A stretch of 34,628 bases of DNA from Albidovulum sp. Its GTDB lineage: Bacteria > Pseudomonadota > Alphaproteobacteria > Rhodobacterales > Rhodobacteraceae. Every line of letters begins with the position of its first letter. Position 1 is the stretch's first letter. Both the position numbers and the translations under genes were made by a program. A model generated the notes under the pieces. The model made no database searches. It had not been told where the DNA came from and saw nothing but the letters and a program-made list of their open reading frames with translations. The stretch is from assembly GCF_008933605.1 (NCBI RefSeq), contig NZ_WBUS01000020.1, positions 1-34,628 on the forward strand, in the 5' to 3' direction. Shown one piece after another: positions 1-10,539 of the stretch.

Positions 1-555
1 CTTGTCGCCCTCGCCGTCCGTGTGGCGGACGAGATCGCGGCCGAGGACGCCGGCGGGATCGCCTTCGATCGCGCGGCCTGGCGGGGCCTGGGACCGGAGA
101 CCGCGCGCCGACTCGTCCGAGGCGCACTGCGCTGGCTTAACTCGGCCGAACATGCGCCGCGCGGGCCAGAGATCGCGCGGCTGGAAATGGCGATCGCCGA
201 GGGGCGTGACGCGACGCTCGCCGGATGCCATCTGCGCGTGACCGAAACGCAGCTTCGGTTCACCCGCGAGCCGAAGGCCGTGGCCGGCATGGAAACGGCG
301 ACCGATGCGCTCTGGGATGGACGCTGGCGGCTTGCCGGCCCGCACGAGCCGGGGCTTCGTGTCCGCGCCCTCGGCGCCGAGGGGTTGCGTCGCTGCGCGG
401 ACTGGCGCGCGACGGACCATTCCCGCGCCGCGCTCGTCGTCACGCCGGCCGTATGGCGTGGCGATGCGCTCGTCGCCGCACCCGCGGCCGGACTGTGCAG
501 CGGCTGGCGGGTGGAAATCGTCGCAGATTTCCGCTCCTTCCTTTTATCGCATTGA
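1..555 (+). CDS. tilS: tRNA(Ile)-lysidine synthetase, C-terminal part (5' truncated by window edge)
   Basis: The reading frame is open from base 1 and stops at TGA 553-555, so about 184 C-terminal residues are visible and the start lies outside the window. TilS converts the wobble cytidine of the AUA-reading tRNA-Ile to lysidine using ATP and lysine. The N-terminal PP-loop domain that would prove this is not in view. The call rests on C-terminal features (a glycine/arginine-rich stretch ending in a TREPKAV-like element, followed by WDGRWRL) and on position directly upstream of ftsH, where tilS sits in many proteobacteria. No frameshift is seen. The gap to ftsH is 79 bp. Identity is likely but cannot be proved without the catalytic domain. 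Confidence 0.72.
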   Translation, partial: LVALAVRVADEIAAEDAGGIAFDRAAWRGLGPETARRLVRGALRWLNSAEHAPRGPEIARLEMAIAEGRDATLAGCHLRVTETQLRFTREPKAVAGMETATDALWDGRWRLAGPHEPGLRVRALGAEGLRRCADWRATDHSRAALVVTPAVWRGDALVAAPAAGLCSGWRVEIVADFRSFLLSH

Positions 556-634
556 ACCCCGGCCCCTAATCTCTATTTTAGAGGAAAGCCCGCACGCCCC
601 GGCGTTGCGGCCATGCTTCGTTCGGAGGTCATCT

Positions 635-2563
<1,929 letters not shown>

Positions 2564-2599
2564 ATTTGGGCAGGCGGTCGACCGGCAGTGGGGACGAAC

Positions 2600-3376
2600 G
2601 TGGCCAGCGACTGGGACCCCGAGAGCTACGCGCGCTTCGGTGACCTGCGCCTCAGGCCCGCGCTGGACCTTCTCGCGCGGGTCGGCGCACTGCCCGAAGG
2701 CGAGGTGATCGACCTCGGCTGCGGCAATGGCGCCGCGGGGCCGGCCCTGCGCGCGCGGTTCGGTCGGGAACGGCGTATCATCGGCCTCGATGCCTCGCCT
2801 GCGATGCTCGACGCCGCGCGAAAGGTGGGAGCCTACGACGCGCTCGTCCGGGGCGACGCGGCCGACTGGACGGCCGAAGGACCGGTGTCCCTGATCTTCT
2901 CGAATGCGGCGCTGCATTGGCTGCCCCGGCACGATGCGCTTCTGCCGCGCCTCGCCGCGCAACTCGGCCCCGGCGGAGTCCTCGCCGTGCAGATGCCCCG
3001 CCAATATGGCGCGCCCTCGCACCGGTTCCTGCGCGACTTCGCGGCCGAGATGTTCCCCGACCGGTTCGACCTGGGCGCGTGGTCGCCACCCGTCGCCCCG
3101 CCGGTCGAGTATCACCGGATGCTGTCGACACTGGGTCGGGTGGACGTCTGGGAAACCGACTACGTGCAGCGGTTCGATCCCGCCGCCACGGGGCATCCGG
3201 TGCGTCGGTTCACCGAGGCTACCGCGATGCGACCCTACCTCGACCGGCTTTCCGACGCCGAGGCGGCGGAGTTTGTGGAGCGCTACGATGCCGCCCTTGC
3301 CTCGGCCTATCCGGTGGAGGCCGACGGCGCGGTGCTCTTTCCCTTCCGGCGGCTCTTCTTCACGCTCACGGGTTGA
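2600..3376 (+). CDS. tam: Trans-aconitate 2-methyltransferase (class I SAM-dependent)
   Basis: Tam methylates trans-aconitate, a by-product inhibitor of the citrate cycle, using S-adenosylmethionine. The protein is about 258 residues, the family length. It opens with the typical Tam pattern SDWDPESYARF...RPALDLLARV. SAM motif I is VIDLGCGNG, an acidic residue ends the second strand (IIGLDAS), and the post-motif SNAALHWLP is characteristic of this family. The start is uncertain. GTG 2600 is preferred because GGGGA lies just before it and the product then begins close to the usual N-terminus; GTG 2588 is in frame and adds four residues. It follows ftsH by 36 bp and precedes the MOSC gene by 4 bp, so it probably shares a transcript with the latter. 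Other small-molecule methyltransferases are possible but less likely. Confidence 0.85.
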   Translation: MASDWDPESYARFGDLRLRPALDLLARVGALPEGEVIDLGCGNGAAGPALRARFGRERRIIGLDASPAMLDAARKVGAYDALVRGDAADWTAEGPVSLIFSNAALHWLPRHDALLPRLAAQLGPGGVLAVQMPRQYGAPSHRFLRDFAAEMFPDRFDLGAWSPPVAPPVEYHRMLSTLGRVDVWETDYVQRFDPAATGHPVRRFTEATAMRPYLDRLSDAEAAEFVERYDAALASAYPVEADGAVLFPFRRLFFTLTG

Positions 3377-3380
3377 AACC

Positions 3381-3998
3381 GTGCCGGCGCTGCGCCCCAC
3401 CGATCATGTCGCGACGGTGCGCTGGCTCGGCCGCGTCCCGGACCGCGGCACGGGGCTCGCCTCGGTCCCGGTGCCGGAGATCGAGCTCACCTTTGCGGGC
3501 ATCACCGGCGAATCACATTCCGGGCTGACGCGCGCCTCCTGCTCGCGCGTGACGGCCCAGCACCGCGGGGGCACCGAGATCCGCAACACGCGGCAGATAT
3601 CCATCCTCTCGGCCGAGGAAATCGCCGCGATCGCGGCCGCCATGTCGGTCGGGGCGCTCGACCCGACCTGGCTCGGCGCCAGCCTCGTGATCGAGGGGAT
3701 CGACGATTTCAGCCATGTGCCGCCATCCTCTCGGTTGCAGGGCGAGGCCGGGACGACGCTCGTGGTGGACATGGAGAACCGGCCCTGCGTGTTGCCGGGG
3801 CGGGTGATCGAGGAAGCCCTGCCCGGCAAGGGAGCTCTCTTCCTTGCGGCTGCACGGGGCCGGCGCGGTGTCACCGCCTGGGTCGAGCGCGAGGGGCGGC
3901 TCCGCCTCGGCGAGCGGCTCAGGCTGCATGTTCCGGACCAGCCCGCCTGGGCGCCCGGCGTCGGGCGCGTCAGAGCAGGATCCAGAACGCGGAGCTGA
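3381..3998 (+). CDS. MOSC domain-containing protein
   Basis: The 205-residue product is a stand-alone MOSC domain (molybdenum cofactor sulfurase C-terminal type). Such proteins are thought to bind or transfer sulfur or to reduce N-hydroxylated compounds with a Mo cofactor; the substrate of this one is not known. The supporting core is a Cys near residue 50 in RASCSRVTAQH followed by IRNTRQISILSAEE, and the late element PCVLPGRVIEE where family members have a pterin-contact region. Start GTG 3381 is chosen because it lies four bases after the tam stop (translational coupling) and gives the normal N-terminus. The last 29 bases overlap a possible small gene on the opposite strand. Confidence 0.85.
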   Translation: MPALRPTDHVATVRWLGRVPDRGTGLASVPVPEIELTFAGITGESHSGLTRASCSRVTAQHRGGTEIRNTRQISILSAEEIAAIAAAMSVGALDPTWLGASLVIEGIDDFSHVPPSSRLQGEAGTTLVVDMENRPCVLPGRVIEEALPGKGALFLAAARGRRGVTAWVEREGRLRLGERLRLHVPDQPAWAPGVGRVRAGSRTRS

Positions 3999-4050
3999 GC
4001 GCGAGGCCCAGCCCGAACGCGGCATTGACGATGAGTGAGGCCGTCCGCAT
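3970..4050 (-). CDS. Possible 26-residue single-helix membrane peptide
   Basis: A very short minus-strand frame starts at ATG 4050 and stops at TGA 3972-3970. An AAGGAG Shine-Dalgarno sequence sits at ideal distance upstream; an earlier ATG at 4056 would abut it and is less likely. The product is nearly all hydrophobic (TASLIVNAAFGLGLAL then SSAFWILL) with one Arg after the start Met, so it would make a single transmembrane helix with N-in orientation. It converges on and overlaps the end of the MOSC gene and is divergent from fhs. No family is recognised. The ribosome site plus clean hydrophobic profile argue for a real gene, but at this length chance cannot be excluded. Confidence 0.4.
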   Translation of the reverse strand: MRTASLIVNAAFGLGLALSSAFWILL

Positions 4051-4263
4051 GCCCATCTCCTTGCGGTGTCGTTGCATGCTCCAAACGCGGGGCCGGGCGT
4101 CGCGGTTCCGGGTCGATCCTCGGCCGTCCTGTCGCATCCGGGTCGCAGACTGGCGCATATACGTCCGTTTTCGTCGCAATCTCGCCTCTTGCCCATGCGG
4201 AGCGCGGCTATAAACCGGGGCAAGCACGCATAGGGCGGCGGCCTGCAGGGAGTGATGCACGAC
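4051..4263. other. Intergenic region upstream of fhs
   Basis: This 213-bp gap lies between the possible minus-strand peptide and fhs, so it should hold promoters for both directions. A TATAAA hexamer at 4209-4214, unusual in such GC-rich DNA, is a candidate -10 element for fhs. No good -35 lies 16-18 bases before it (TTGCCC at 4189 is only 14 bases away). GGGAG at 4248-4252 is the probable fhs ribosome site. No convincing riboswitch fold was seen. Confidence 0.35.
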
Positions 4264-5940
4264 ATGGCCTTCAAGACCGACATCGAAATCGCACGCGAGG
4301 CGAAGAAGAAACCGATCCAGGAGATCGGCACCCGACTGGGGATTCCGACAGAGCATCTGCTGCCCTACGGCCACGACAAGGCCAAGGTCAGCCAGGACTT
4401 CATCACCTCGCTGCAGGGTCGCCCGGACGGCAAGCTGATCCTCGTGACCGCGATCAACCCGACCCCGGCGGGCGAGGGCAAGACGACGACGACCGTCGGC
4501 CTTGGCGATGGCCTGAACCGGATCGGCAAGAAGGCGATCGTGTGCATCCGCGAAGCCTCGCTCGGGCCCAACTTCGGCATGAAGGGGGGAGCCGCCGGCG
4601 GCGGCTACGCGCAGGTGGTGCCGATGGAGGAGATGAACCTCCACTTCACCGGTGACTTCCACGCGATCACGAGCGCGCACAACCTCCTCAGCGCGATGAT
4701 CGACAACCACATCTACTGGGGCAACGAACTCGAGATCGACACCCGCCGCGTTTCCTGGCGGCGCGTGATGGACATGAACGATCGCGCGCTGCGCGACATC
4801 GTCGTGTCGCTCGGCGGCGTATCGAACGGCTTCCCGCGCCAGGCGGGCTTCGACATAACCGTGGCGTCCGAAGTCATGGCGATCCTCTGCCTTTCCCGCA
4901 ACCTCGAAGACCTGCAGAAGCGCCTCGGCGACATCGTTGTCGCCTATCGCCGCGACAAGTCGCCGGTCTATTGCCGCGACATCAAGGCCGACGGCGCGAT
5001 GACGGTGCTTCTGAAGGACGCGATGCAGCCGAACCTGGTGCAGACGCTGGAGAACAACCCCGCCTTCGTCCATGGCGGGCCCTTCGCCAACATCGCGCAT
5101 GGCTGCAATTCGGTCATCGCGACGACTACCGCGCTGAAGCTCGGCGAATACGTCGTCACCGAAGCGGGCTTCGGCGCCGACCTGGGTGCCGAGAAGTTCT
5201 TCGACATCAAGTGCCGCAAGGCCGGGCTGAAGCCCGCTGCGGCGGTAATCGTGGCCACCGTCCGCGCGATGAAGATGAACGGCGGCGTCGCCAAGGCCGA
5301 CCTCGGGGCCGAGAACGTGGACGCCGTGAAGAAAGGCTGCCCCAACCTCGGACGTCACATCGCCAACGTGAAGTCGTTCGGCGTGCCGGTCGTGGTGGCG
5401 ATCAACCATTTCTACAGCGACACCGATGCCGAGGTGCAGGCCGTCAAGGACTACGTCGCCCAGCAGGGCGCCGAGGCGATCCTCTGCCAGCACTGGGCCA
5501 AGGGGTCGGAAGGCACCGTGGATCTGGCCAAGAAGGTCGTGCAGCTCGCGGAAAGCGGCGCGGCGAATTTCGCGCCGCTCTACCCCGACGAGATGGGCCT
5601 GTTCCAGAAGATCGAGACCATCGCCAAGCGCATCTACCACGCCGACGAGGTTCTGGCCGACAAGTCGATCCGCGACCAGCTGAAGTCCTGGGAAGAGGCC
5701 GGCTACGGTCACCTGCCGGTCTGCATGGCCAAGACCCAATACAGTTTCACCACCGACCCGAACCGCCGCGGTGCGCCCACCGGCCATTCCGTGCCGGTGC
5801 GCGAGGTGCGGCTTTCGGCAGGCGCCGGGTTCATCGTCGTGATCTGCGGCGAGATCATGACCATGCCGGGCCTTCCCAAGGTGCCGTCGGCCGAGGTCAT
5901 CCGGCTGAACGACCTGGGTCACGTCGAAGGACTGTTCTGA
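4264..5940 (+). CDS. fhs: Formate--tetrahydrofolate ligase
   Basis: This enzyme joins formate to tetrahydrofolate with ATP, giving 10-formyl-THF. With the next gene (folD) it forms the reversible route between formate and methylene-THF. The product is about 558 residues, the family size. The N-terminus TDIEIAREA and YGHDKAKV, the P-loop-like [10 protein letters not shown] beginning at residue 67, [18 protein letters not shown] and [16 protein letters not shown] are all diagnostic. Start ATG 4264 is taken because family members begin MAFK/MSYK-TDIEIA; GTG 4252 and ATG 4255 are in-frame alternatives adding up to four residues. In marine Rhodobacterales this pair serves oxidation and assimilation of methyl groups from compounds such as DMSP or glycine betaine; no such catabolic gene is visible here. 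Confidence 0.96.
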   Translation: MAFKTDIEIAREAKKKPIQEIGTRLGIPTEHLLPYGHDKAKVSQDFITSLQGRPDGKLILVTAINPTPAGEGKTTTTVGLGDGLNRIGKKAIVCIREASLGPNFGMKGGAAGGGYAQVVPMEEMNLHFTGDFHAITSAHNLLSAMIDNHIYWGNELEIDTRRVSWRRVMDMNDRALRDIVVSLGGVSNGFPRQAGFDITVASEVMAILCLSRNLEDLQKRLGDIVVAYRRDKSPVYCRDIKADGAMTVLLKDAMQPNLVQTLENNPAFVHGGPFANIAHGCNSVIATTTALKLGEYVVTEAGFGADLGAEKFFDIKCRKAGLKPAAAVIVATVRAMKMNGGVAKADLGAENVDAVKKGCPNLGRHIANVKSFGVPVVVAINHFYSDTDAEVQAVKDYVAQQGAEAILCQHWAKGSEGTVDLAKKVVQLAESGAANFAPLYPDEMGLFQKIETIAKRIYHADEVLADKSIRDQLKSWEEAGYGHLPVCMAKTQYSFTTDPNRRGAPTGHSVPVREVRLSAGAGFIVVICGEIMTMPGLPKVPSAEVIRLNDLGHVEGLF

Positions 5941-5947
5941 GAGACCG

Positions 5948-5982
5948 GGGCGGCCCCGGGGGCGTCAAGCCCCGGGCCGCCC
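5948..5982 (+). terminator. GC-rich hairpin between fhs and folD
   Basis: GGGCGGCCCCGGGGGC (5948-5963) can pair with GCCCCGGGCCGCCC (5969-5982) with one bulge or mismatch and a small loop. It begins seven bases after the fhs stop. No T-run follows, so it may be a weak or Rho-assisted terminator, or a stabilising or processing hairpin within an fhs-folD transcript. Confidence 0.45.
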
Positions 5983-6066
5983 GCATCCCCTGCGGCCCTT
6001 CGCCGGCGCGCGGGCCGCAGGGCGGCACATCGCGCGCGCCCCGGAAGGCATCAGAAGGGAAATCAC

Positions 6067-6957
6067 ATGACGGCCACGATCATCGACGGGAAAGCCTTTG
6101 CCGCGAAGGTGCGGGGCGAGGTCGCCAAGCACGTCGCGCGGCTGAAGGAAGAGCACGGGATCACTCCTGGCCTTGCCGTCGTTCTCGTTGGCGCAGATCC
6201 CGCGAGCGAGGTCTATGTCCGCTCCAAGGGCAAGTCCACGGTCGAGGCCGGGATGAACTCCTACGAGCACAAGCTTCCCGCCGACACCTCGGAGGCGGAG
6301 CTTCTGGCGCTCATCGGCCGGCTCAATGCCGACCCAGCGGTGAACGGCATTCTCGTGCAGTTGCCGCTGCCGAAGCATCTGAACTCGGACCTCGTGATCA
6401 ACACTATTGCGCCCGGGAAGGATGTGGACGGCTTCCACATCTCCAACGTCGGCCTCCTCGGCACCGGGCAGAAGGCGATGGTGCCGTGCACGCCGCTCGG
6501 CTGCCTCATGATGCTGCGCGATCACCATGGCTCGCTGGCCGGCATGGAGGCCGTGGTCGTCGGCCGGTCGAACATCGTCGGCAAGCCGATGGCGCAGCTT
6601 CTTCTCGGTGACAGCTGCACGGTGACGATCGCGCACAGCCGCACCAAGGATCTCGGCGAGGTCTGCCGCCGGGCCGACATCCTTGTCGCCGCCGTGGGCC
6701 GGCCGGAGATGGTCCCGGGTGACTGGGTGAAGCCCGGCGCGACCGTGATCGACGTCGGCATCAACCGCATTGAGCGGGGGGGCAAGACCGTGCTCGTCGG
6801 CGACGTCGACTACGACAGCGCCGCGAAGGTGGCCGGAGCGATCACGCCTGTGCCGGGTGGCGTCGGGCCGATGACCATCGCCTGCCTGCTGGCCAACACC
6901 GTCACCGCGGCCTGCCGCGCCTACGGGCTGGCCGAGCCCGAGGGCCTGACTGCCTGA
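6067..6957 (+). CDS. folD: Bifunctional methylene-THF dehydrogenase / methenyl-THF cyclohydrolase
   Basis: FolD interconverts 5,10-methylene-THF, methenyl-THF and 10-formyl-THF using NADP in the cytoplasm. The 296-residue product has the normal length. The catalytic Tyr/Lys pair is in YVRSK (Y50, K54). The NADP-binding region has [12 protein letters not shown] near residues 163-174, and the C-terminal folate loop [10 protein letters not shown] is intact. An AGAAGGGA ribosome site precedes ATG 6067. It is 126 bp downstream of fhs, same strand, and the two act in sequence. Its stop is only four bases from the convergent thioesterase stop, so transcripts from the two strands must overlap unless Rho acts. 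Confidence 0.97.
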   Translation: MTATIIDGKAFAAKVRGEVAKHVARLKEEHGITPGLAVVLVGADPASEVYVRSKGKSTVEAGMNSYEHKLPADTSEAELLALIGRLNADPAVNGILVQLPLPKHLNSDLVINTIAPGKDVDGFHISNVGLLGTGQKAMVPCTPLGCLMMLRDHHGSLAGMEAVVVGRSNIVGKPMAQLLLGDSCTVTIAHSRTKDLGEVCRRADILVAAVGRPEMVPGDWVKPGATVIDVGINRIERGGKTVLVGDVDYDSAAKVAGAITPVPGGVGPMTIACLLANTVTAACRAYGLAEPEGLTA

Positions 6958-6961
6958 GGGG

Positions 6962-7393
6962 CTAGGGCTCGACCGGAAGCATGGTGCCCTGGAGGAGGGC
7001 GACGGTCCTGCGGGTGCCGTCGGTTTCCGCCTCCACCTCGGCGGTGACGACCGTCAGGCGCCGCCCGGCCTTGACCACGCGACCCGTGGCGATGAGACGG
7101 TCGCCCGCCGCGGGCGCGACGAGGTTGATCTTCATCTCGACGGTCAGCACCTCGGCCGGAAGCGGCATCAGGGTCAGAGCCGCATAGCCCGCCGCGGTGT
7201 CGCCGAGCGTGAAGGTCAGGCCGGCGTGTCCGAACCCGTGCTGCTGGCGCGCGAGATCGAGGATCGGCGCCGCGATCACGACCCGTCCGGCGGCGACCTC
7301 GGCAAGCGTCGCGCCGAAGGTGGCCATCAGGCTCTGCCGCGCGAAGCTGTCCCGCACCTTCGCCGCCATAGCTGCATCGACCGTCTTGATCAT
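6962..7393 (-). CDS. PaaI-family hotdog-fold thioesterase
   Basis: The 143-residue product is a single hotdog domain of the PaaI type, which hydrolyses acyl- or aryl-CoA thioesters. The region HGFGHAGLTFTLGDTAAGYA (about residues 52-71) matches the family signature with the glycine/histidine turn and the helix-borne aspartate that acts in catalysis. The rest follows the usual pattern of a long beta strand (EMKINLVAPAAGDRLIATG) and a C-terminal VALLQGT strand. Start ATG 7393 overlaps the pdeM stop by four bases (ATGA), implying coupled translation. The true substrate is not shown by the sequence. No link to phenylacetate catabolism is seen nearby, and the DNA-repair company may be accidental. 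Confidence 0.88.
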   Translation of the reverse strand: MIKTVDAAMAAKVRDSFARQSLMATFGATLAEVAAGRVVIAAPILDLARQQHGFGHAGLTFTLGDTAAGYAALTLMPLPAEVLTVEMKINLVAPAAGDRLIATGRVVKAGRRLTVVTAEVEAETDGTRRTVALLQGTMLPVEP

Positions 7394-8052
7394 GGCCCGT
7401 TCCGTCCCCTTGGCATCGGCATCGGCCGGGCCGCCCGGCCGGTCAGGATGGCGAGCGCGCCCGCCCCCATCAGGCCGCAGAGCGCGGCGTCTCCGGCGAA
7501 TAGCCCGCCGGTATAGGTCCCGTAGGCCGGCAGGATTGCCCGCGCCCGGTCGACAAGAAAGCAGGGGATGCCCCGACCGGCAAGCCTGACCTTCGGATGG
7601 AAATGCCCCGAGACTTCGCCGGTGGCGCCCGGAACCGCCTCGTGCCGGAAGACGAGCGGCCCCAGCGCCAGCTCCGCCAAGTGCTCTCCCGCCAGCGCCA
7701 CCGGACCCGGATCGTGGTTCCCGGCGATCCAGATCCAGCGCCGCCCCGCCATCATCCGCGCGAGCCATAGTGCCGCGCGGTCGTCAAGCGCCCCGGCCTC
7801 GGCATCGTCGAAACTGTCGCCGAGGCAGATCACCGTCCGGGGCCGGCACGCCGCGATGTCGGCGTCGAGTCGTGCCAGCGTCTCCTCGACCTCGTAGGGC
7901 GGCAGAAGGGCGCCGGCGCGGCGGGCGTAGCGCTCCGACCGGCCGAGATGCAGGTCCGAGACGGCAAGGCAGCCCTCGCCGGCCCAGTGGAGCGCACCGG
8001 ATCTCAGCGCCGAAAGCCGCGCCCCGGTGAGGTCGAAGTCAAAGCCGTTCAT
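7390..8052 (-). CDS. pdeM: Ligase-associated DNA damage response endonuclease PdeM
   Basis: PdeM is a calcineurin-like metallophosphoesterase belonging to the bacterial ligase-associated repair set (ATP-dependent ligase, exonuclease, DEXH helicase, PdeM). The 220-residue product carries the full two-metal motif series: DLH at 33-35, GDSFDD from 78, GNHD at 111-114 and GHFHP at 149-153. ATG 8052 is chosen because the family begins here, with a strand-forming segment before motif I; the longer open frame upstream overlaps the helicase gene and is proline/arginine-rich shadow sequence. It lies 49 bp after the helicase stop and overlaps the thioesterase start by four bases. The partner ligase and exonuclease are not in the window. 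Confidence 0.9.
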   Translation of the reverse strand: MNGFDFDLTGARLSALRSGALHWAGEGCLAVSDLHLGRSERYARRAGALLPPYEVEETLARLDADIAACRPRTVICLGDSFDDAEAGALDDRAALWLARMMAGRRWIWIAGNHDPGPVALAGEHLAELALGPLVFRHEAVPGATGEVSGHFHPKVRLAGRGIPCFLVDRARAILPAYGTYTGGLFAGDAALCGLMGAGALAILTGRAARPMPMPRGRNGP

Positions 8053-8101
8053 GGCTTGTTCCTGCCGTGGCGGCAACGAAAACGCAACTGCCCTGACGCC
8101 A

Positions 8102-10504
8102 TCAGCCGAGCCCCGCCTCGGCCATGAGCCGCGCGGCCGTCTCCTCGACGAGCCGCTCGCGCGCGGCCCCGTCGACGGGGACGCGGCCGTGCTCAAGGAA
8201 GAGGGGGGCGGCGAGCGGTGTCACGCGCGGGAGCCTGAGGTGGTCGATGCGGCCTCCGATGCGGGCCAGAAGCCCCTCGATCCGGGAAAAGCTGACGAGA
8301 CCCCGCATTGCTTCGTCCCGCGTCACTTGCAGGAGGAGGTGCCCAGGGTCGAAGCGCCGCAGCGTGTCGTAGAGGATGTCGGATGAGAAGGTGGCCTGCC
8401 GGCCCGACTTCCTTGCGCCGGCCTGGTTGCGCTGGATGAGCCCGGCGACGATGGCGACGTTGCGGAAGGTGCGCTTCATCACCGCGTTGCCGGCAAGCCA
8501 GCCATCGAGCCCCTCCCGCAGCCTTCCGCGGTCGAAGAGCGCGGCCGGGTCCGGCACCTCGTCGAGCCCCCAGATCAGCGTCGCGTAGTCTGTCGAGACG
8601 AAGCCGAGGGGATGGAGCCCGTCCTCTTCCATCCGCTTGGTCAGGAGAAGGCCGAGCGTCTGTTGGGCGGCGCGGCCCATGAAACCGTAGGCGCAGAGAT
8701 GGGCGCGCCGCTCGGCCGGGAAGGTCTCGATCAGCAGGCGGTCCGCGACAGGCAGGCGCGAGACCGCGCGCTGAAGCGCGAGCCACTCCGCGGTCGCGCG
8801 CGGAAGGTCTGGCCAGGCGTCCTGACCGAGCATCCTGAGGATGCGTTCGGAAAGCTGCGTGGAGGTGGAGAACTTGGTGCCCGAGTAGACGGCGATCTTC
8901 GGGTCGCGCCCCGGCGCGGGCGCGACCTCCAGCGCCATCTCGCGCAGGCCCACGTAGCGCACGACCTGACCGCCGATGAGGAAGGTCTCGCCGGGTGTGA
9001 GCGTGGAGGCGAAGCTTTCCTCCACCTCGCCGAGAGGTGCCCCGCCAAGCCGGTTCTGCCAGCGCACCTTCACCATCTCGGCATCGGTGATCGTGCCGAG
9101 GTTCATCCGGATGTCGCGCGCGGCGCGGGGGTCGCGCAGCGTCCAGAGCCCGCCCCTGAGCATCAGTCGCTGCCAGCGGTCATAGGCTTTCAGGGCGTAG
9201 CCGCCGGTTGCGCAGAAGTCGAGGCAGGCGTCGAACTCCGCCCGCGAGAGGGCGGCGTATGGGCCGGCGCTCGTGACCTCCGCGTAAAGCGCTCCGGAAT
9301 CGAAAGGACCGGAACAGGCGACGATCAGGATGTGCTGGCAAAGCACGTCGCGGGGTCCGGGCCCGCGCGGGTCGCCGTCGAGGTCATGGGCGCGCACGGC
9401 ATCGAGCGCCGCCTGGCATTCCACCACCTCCCAGCGGTTCGCGGGCACGAGGAGTGCCTTCGAGGGGGCGTTGTAGCGATGGTTCGCCCGTCCGATCCGC
9501 TGCACGAGCCGCTTGACGTTCTTCGGCGCGCCGACCTGGATCACCAGGTCCACGTCGCCCCAGTCGATGCCGAGGTCGAGCGAGCCGGTGCAGACCACCG
9601 CGCGCAGGTCGCCCCGGACCATCGCGGCCTCTACCCTTTCGCGCGCCTCCCGCGCGAGGCTGCCGTGGTGGATGGCGATGGGCAGGGCCTCGTCGTTGGC
9701 AAGCCAGAGGTCGCGGAAGAAGAGTTCCGCCTGCGCCCTGGTATTGTGGAAGATGAGCGTGATGCGGTGGCGGCGCACCTCCGCCAGCACCTCGGGGATG
9801 GCGTACCGTCCGCCGCCGCCGGCCCAGGGCGGTGCGGAGGCGGTCGTCAGCATGGCGATGTCGGGATCCGGGCCGGGGTCGGCGTGGACGATCGCGCAGG
9901 GATCGGGATGGCGGGCAAGGAATCGGGCGATGGCGGCGGGGTCCTCCACCGTTGCCGAAAGACCGACGCGCCGAAGCCCGGGGGCAAGCGTTTCCAGCCG
10001 GGCGAGGCACAGCATGAGCTGGTCGCCGCGCTTCGATTCCGCGAGCGCGTGAACCTCGTCCACGATGACGCGCGAGAGCCCCGCGAAGATGCGCGGCGCG
10101 TCCTCGTAGCTGAGCAGAAGCGCGAGGCTTTCCGGCGTGGTGATAAGGATGTGCGGCGGATCGGCGCGCTGGCGTCGGCGGCGCGTGTAGGTGGTGTCGC
10201 CGGTGCGGTCCTCGATCCGGACCGGGAGCCCCATCTCCTCCACCGGCCGAGTGAGGTTGCGGCGGATGTCGGCGGCGAGCGCCTTCAGGGGCGAGATGTA
10301 GAGCGTGTGAAGCCCCGGCCGATCGCCCGCCGCGAGTTCCACGAGCGAGGGCAGGAACCCCGCGAGCGTCTTGCCGCCGCCGGTCGGCGCGACGAGGAGG
10401 ATGGCTGGGGCATCGGCGCGGTCGAGAAGCGCCTGCTGGTGCGGGTGGACCTGCCAGTCCCGGGCGGCGAACCAGTCTCGAAACGGGGTGGGCAGGGCGC
10501 GCAT
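8102..10504 (-). CDS. Ligase-associated DNA damage response DEXH-box helicase (Lhr-like)
   Basis: This superfamily 2 helicase works with an ATP-dependent ligase, an exonuclease and PdeM in a bacterial repair pathway. The 800-residue length suits the ligase-associated clade; full Lhr is about twice as long. Motif I APTGGGKT is near 39-46, motif Ia SPLKALAADI near 71-80, TTPESL near 122, and motif II DEVH at 149-152 followed by the Lhr-like ALAESKRGDQL. Motif III is LSATV, and the second RecA domain ends in QRIGRANHRYN. The C-terminal winged-helix and Lhr-core regions follow. Start ATG 10504 gives the usual N-terminus and lies 35 bp after the dehydrogenase stop. The two genes probably share a transcript. 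Confidence 0.92.
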   Translation of the reverse strand: MRALPTPFRDWFAARDWQVHPHQQALLDRADAPAILLVAPTGGGKTLAGFLPSLVELAAGDRPGLHTLYISPLKALAADIRRNLTRPVEEMGLPVRIEDRTGDTTYTRRRRQRADPPHILITTPESLALLLSYEDAPRIFAGLSRVIVDEVHALAESKRGDQLMLCLARLETLAPGLRRVGLSATVEDPAAIARFLARHPDPCAIVHADPGPDPDIAMLTTASAPPWAGGGGRYAIPEVLAEVRRHRITLIFHNTRAQAELFFRDLWLANDEALPIAIHHGSLAREARERVEAAMVRGDLRAVVCTGSLDLGIDWGDVDLVIQVGAPKNVKRLVQRIGRANHRYNAPSKALLVPANRWEVVECQAALDAVRAHDLDGDPRGPGPRDVLCQHILIVACSGPFDSGALYAEVTSAGPYAALSRAEFDACLDFCATGGYALKAYDRWQRLMLRGGLWTLRDPRAARDIRMNLGTITDAEMVKVRWQNRLGGAPLGEVEESFASTLTPGETFLIGGQVVRYVGLREMALEVAPAPGRDPKIAVYSGTKFSTSTQLSERILRMLGQDAWPDLPRATAEWLALQRAVSRLPVADRLLIETFPAERRAHLCAYGFMGRAAQQTLGLLLTKRMEEDGLHPLGFVSTDYATLIWGLDEVPDPAALFDRGRLREGLDGWLAGNAVMKRTFRNVAIVAGLIQRNQAGARKSGRQATFSSDILYDTLRRFDPGHLLLQVTRDEAMRGLVSFSRIEGLLARIGGRIDHLRLPRVTPLAAPLFLEHGRVPVDGAARERLVEETAARLMAEAGLG

Positions 10505-10539
10505 GGCCCCAATCTAGGCCCGCGCCGGGCGTTCGCAAG

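Noticed and set aside
305-634. Extended FtsH N-terminus
   Set aside because: The sequence is Arg/Pro-rich out-of-frame tilS DNA; the GTG at 635 has a strong Shine-Dalgarno site and gives the family N-terminus.
3970-5922. 650-codon minus-strand frame across fhs
   Set aside because: Shadow of fhs. Only its last 26 codons, with their own ribosome site, are kept as a possible peptide.
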